A stretch of DNA of 8,147 bases from assembly GCA_022601215.1 (NCBI GenBank), contig JAHZIZ010000347.1, positions 1 through 8,147 of the forward strand, written 5' to 3'. Source of the stretch: Bacteroidota bacterium (lineage in GTDB: Bacteria; Bacteroidota; Bacteroidia; Flavobacteriales; Flavobacteriaceae). Of the stretch, positions 8,113 through 8,147 are shown piece after piece. The position numbers and the translations under genes are program-made. The notes beneath the pieces are model-generated. The model did no database searches. It was not told where the DNA came from and worked only from the letters and a program-made list of their open reading frames with translations. Each line of letters begins with the position of its first letter. Position 1 is the stretch's first letter.

Positions 8113-8145
8113 AAACGCCTTAATCAAAAGATTAAGGCGTTTTTT
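8113..8145 (+). terminator. Intrinsic terminator hairpin at the window edge
   Basis: A perfect 13-base stem (AAACGCCTTAATC pairing with GATTAAGGCGTTT) encloses an AAAA loop, and the T tract on the plus strand runs for six bases (8140-8145). On the minus strand the hairpin is followed only by TTTATAAC. By T tract it is oriented to the plus strand, yet no plus-strand gene precedes it. It may instead be a bidirectional or weak minus-strand terminator for an upstream gene beyond the window that is transcribed toward pgmB. Confidence 0.5.
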
Positions 8146-8147
8146 CA

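Larger units (their letters stand above)
7729..8147. other. Upstream intergenic region of the maltose operon
   Basis: About 420 bases carry no ORF of meaningful length on either strand; the few ATG codons lead to frames of 13 residues or fewer. The region holds the pgmB leader, a 12-base all-G/C island (7769-7780), a candidate -7 box, the 14-base operator, an 18-base dyad, a TATATTTG box on the plus strand and a strong hairpin terminator at the window edge. The next gene lies outside the window. Confidence 0.5.

Overview
The window looks like chromosomal DNA from a member of the Bacteroidota, most likely a flavobacterium. This rests on the AT-rich base composition, A-rich translation starts without strong Shine-Dalgarno sites, Bacteroidota-style -7 boxes in intergenic DNA, and protein variants that read like flavobacterial ones. 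The genus cannot be named from the sequence. All genes lie on the minus strand, so transcription runs from high to low coordinates. No tRNA, rRNA, CRISPR array, insertion sequence or other mobile element was seen.

Layout, in transcription order. (1) 8147-7729: a gene-free region of about 420 bases. It holds a strong hairpin terminator at the edge, an 18-base dyad, a 14-base LacI-type palindrome and the leader of the first operon. (2) 7728-3094: a tightly packed operon of beta-phosphoglucomutase (pgmB), a GH65 maltose-phosphorylase-type enzyme (mapA) and a MalS-type GH13 alpha-amylase lipoprotein, with 10- and 2-base gaps. (3) 3093-2738: 356 bases holding a G-rich tract, a possible 50-residue ORF, a clear intrinsic terminator and, just beyond it, a second copy of the 14-base palindrome. 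(4) 2737-1: a second operon of pfkA, gap and a BadF/NagK-type ASKHA kinase cut by the window start, with 16- and 3-base gaps.

Together the genes outline a route from maltodextrin into glycolysis. The exported amylase trims maltodextrins. Maltose phosphorylase splits maltose into beta-glucose 1-phosphate and glucose, and PgmB turns the former into glucose 6-phosphate. PfkA and Gap carry out two steps of lower glycolysis. The truncated sugar kinase is a candidate for phosphorylating the free glucose, but this is inference. Phosphoglucose isomerase, aldolase, a maltose transporter and the regulator are not in the window.

The most notable observation is that both operons are preceded by a 14-base site differing at one position from the perfect palindrome CGAAAACGTTTTCG. 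This suggests that one LacI-family regulator controls maltose breakdown and a dedicated set of glycolytic genes together.
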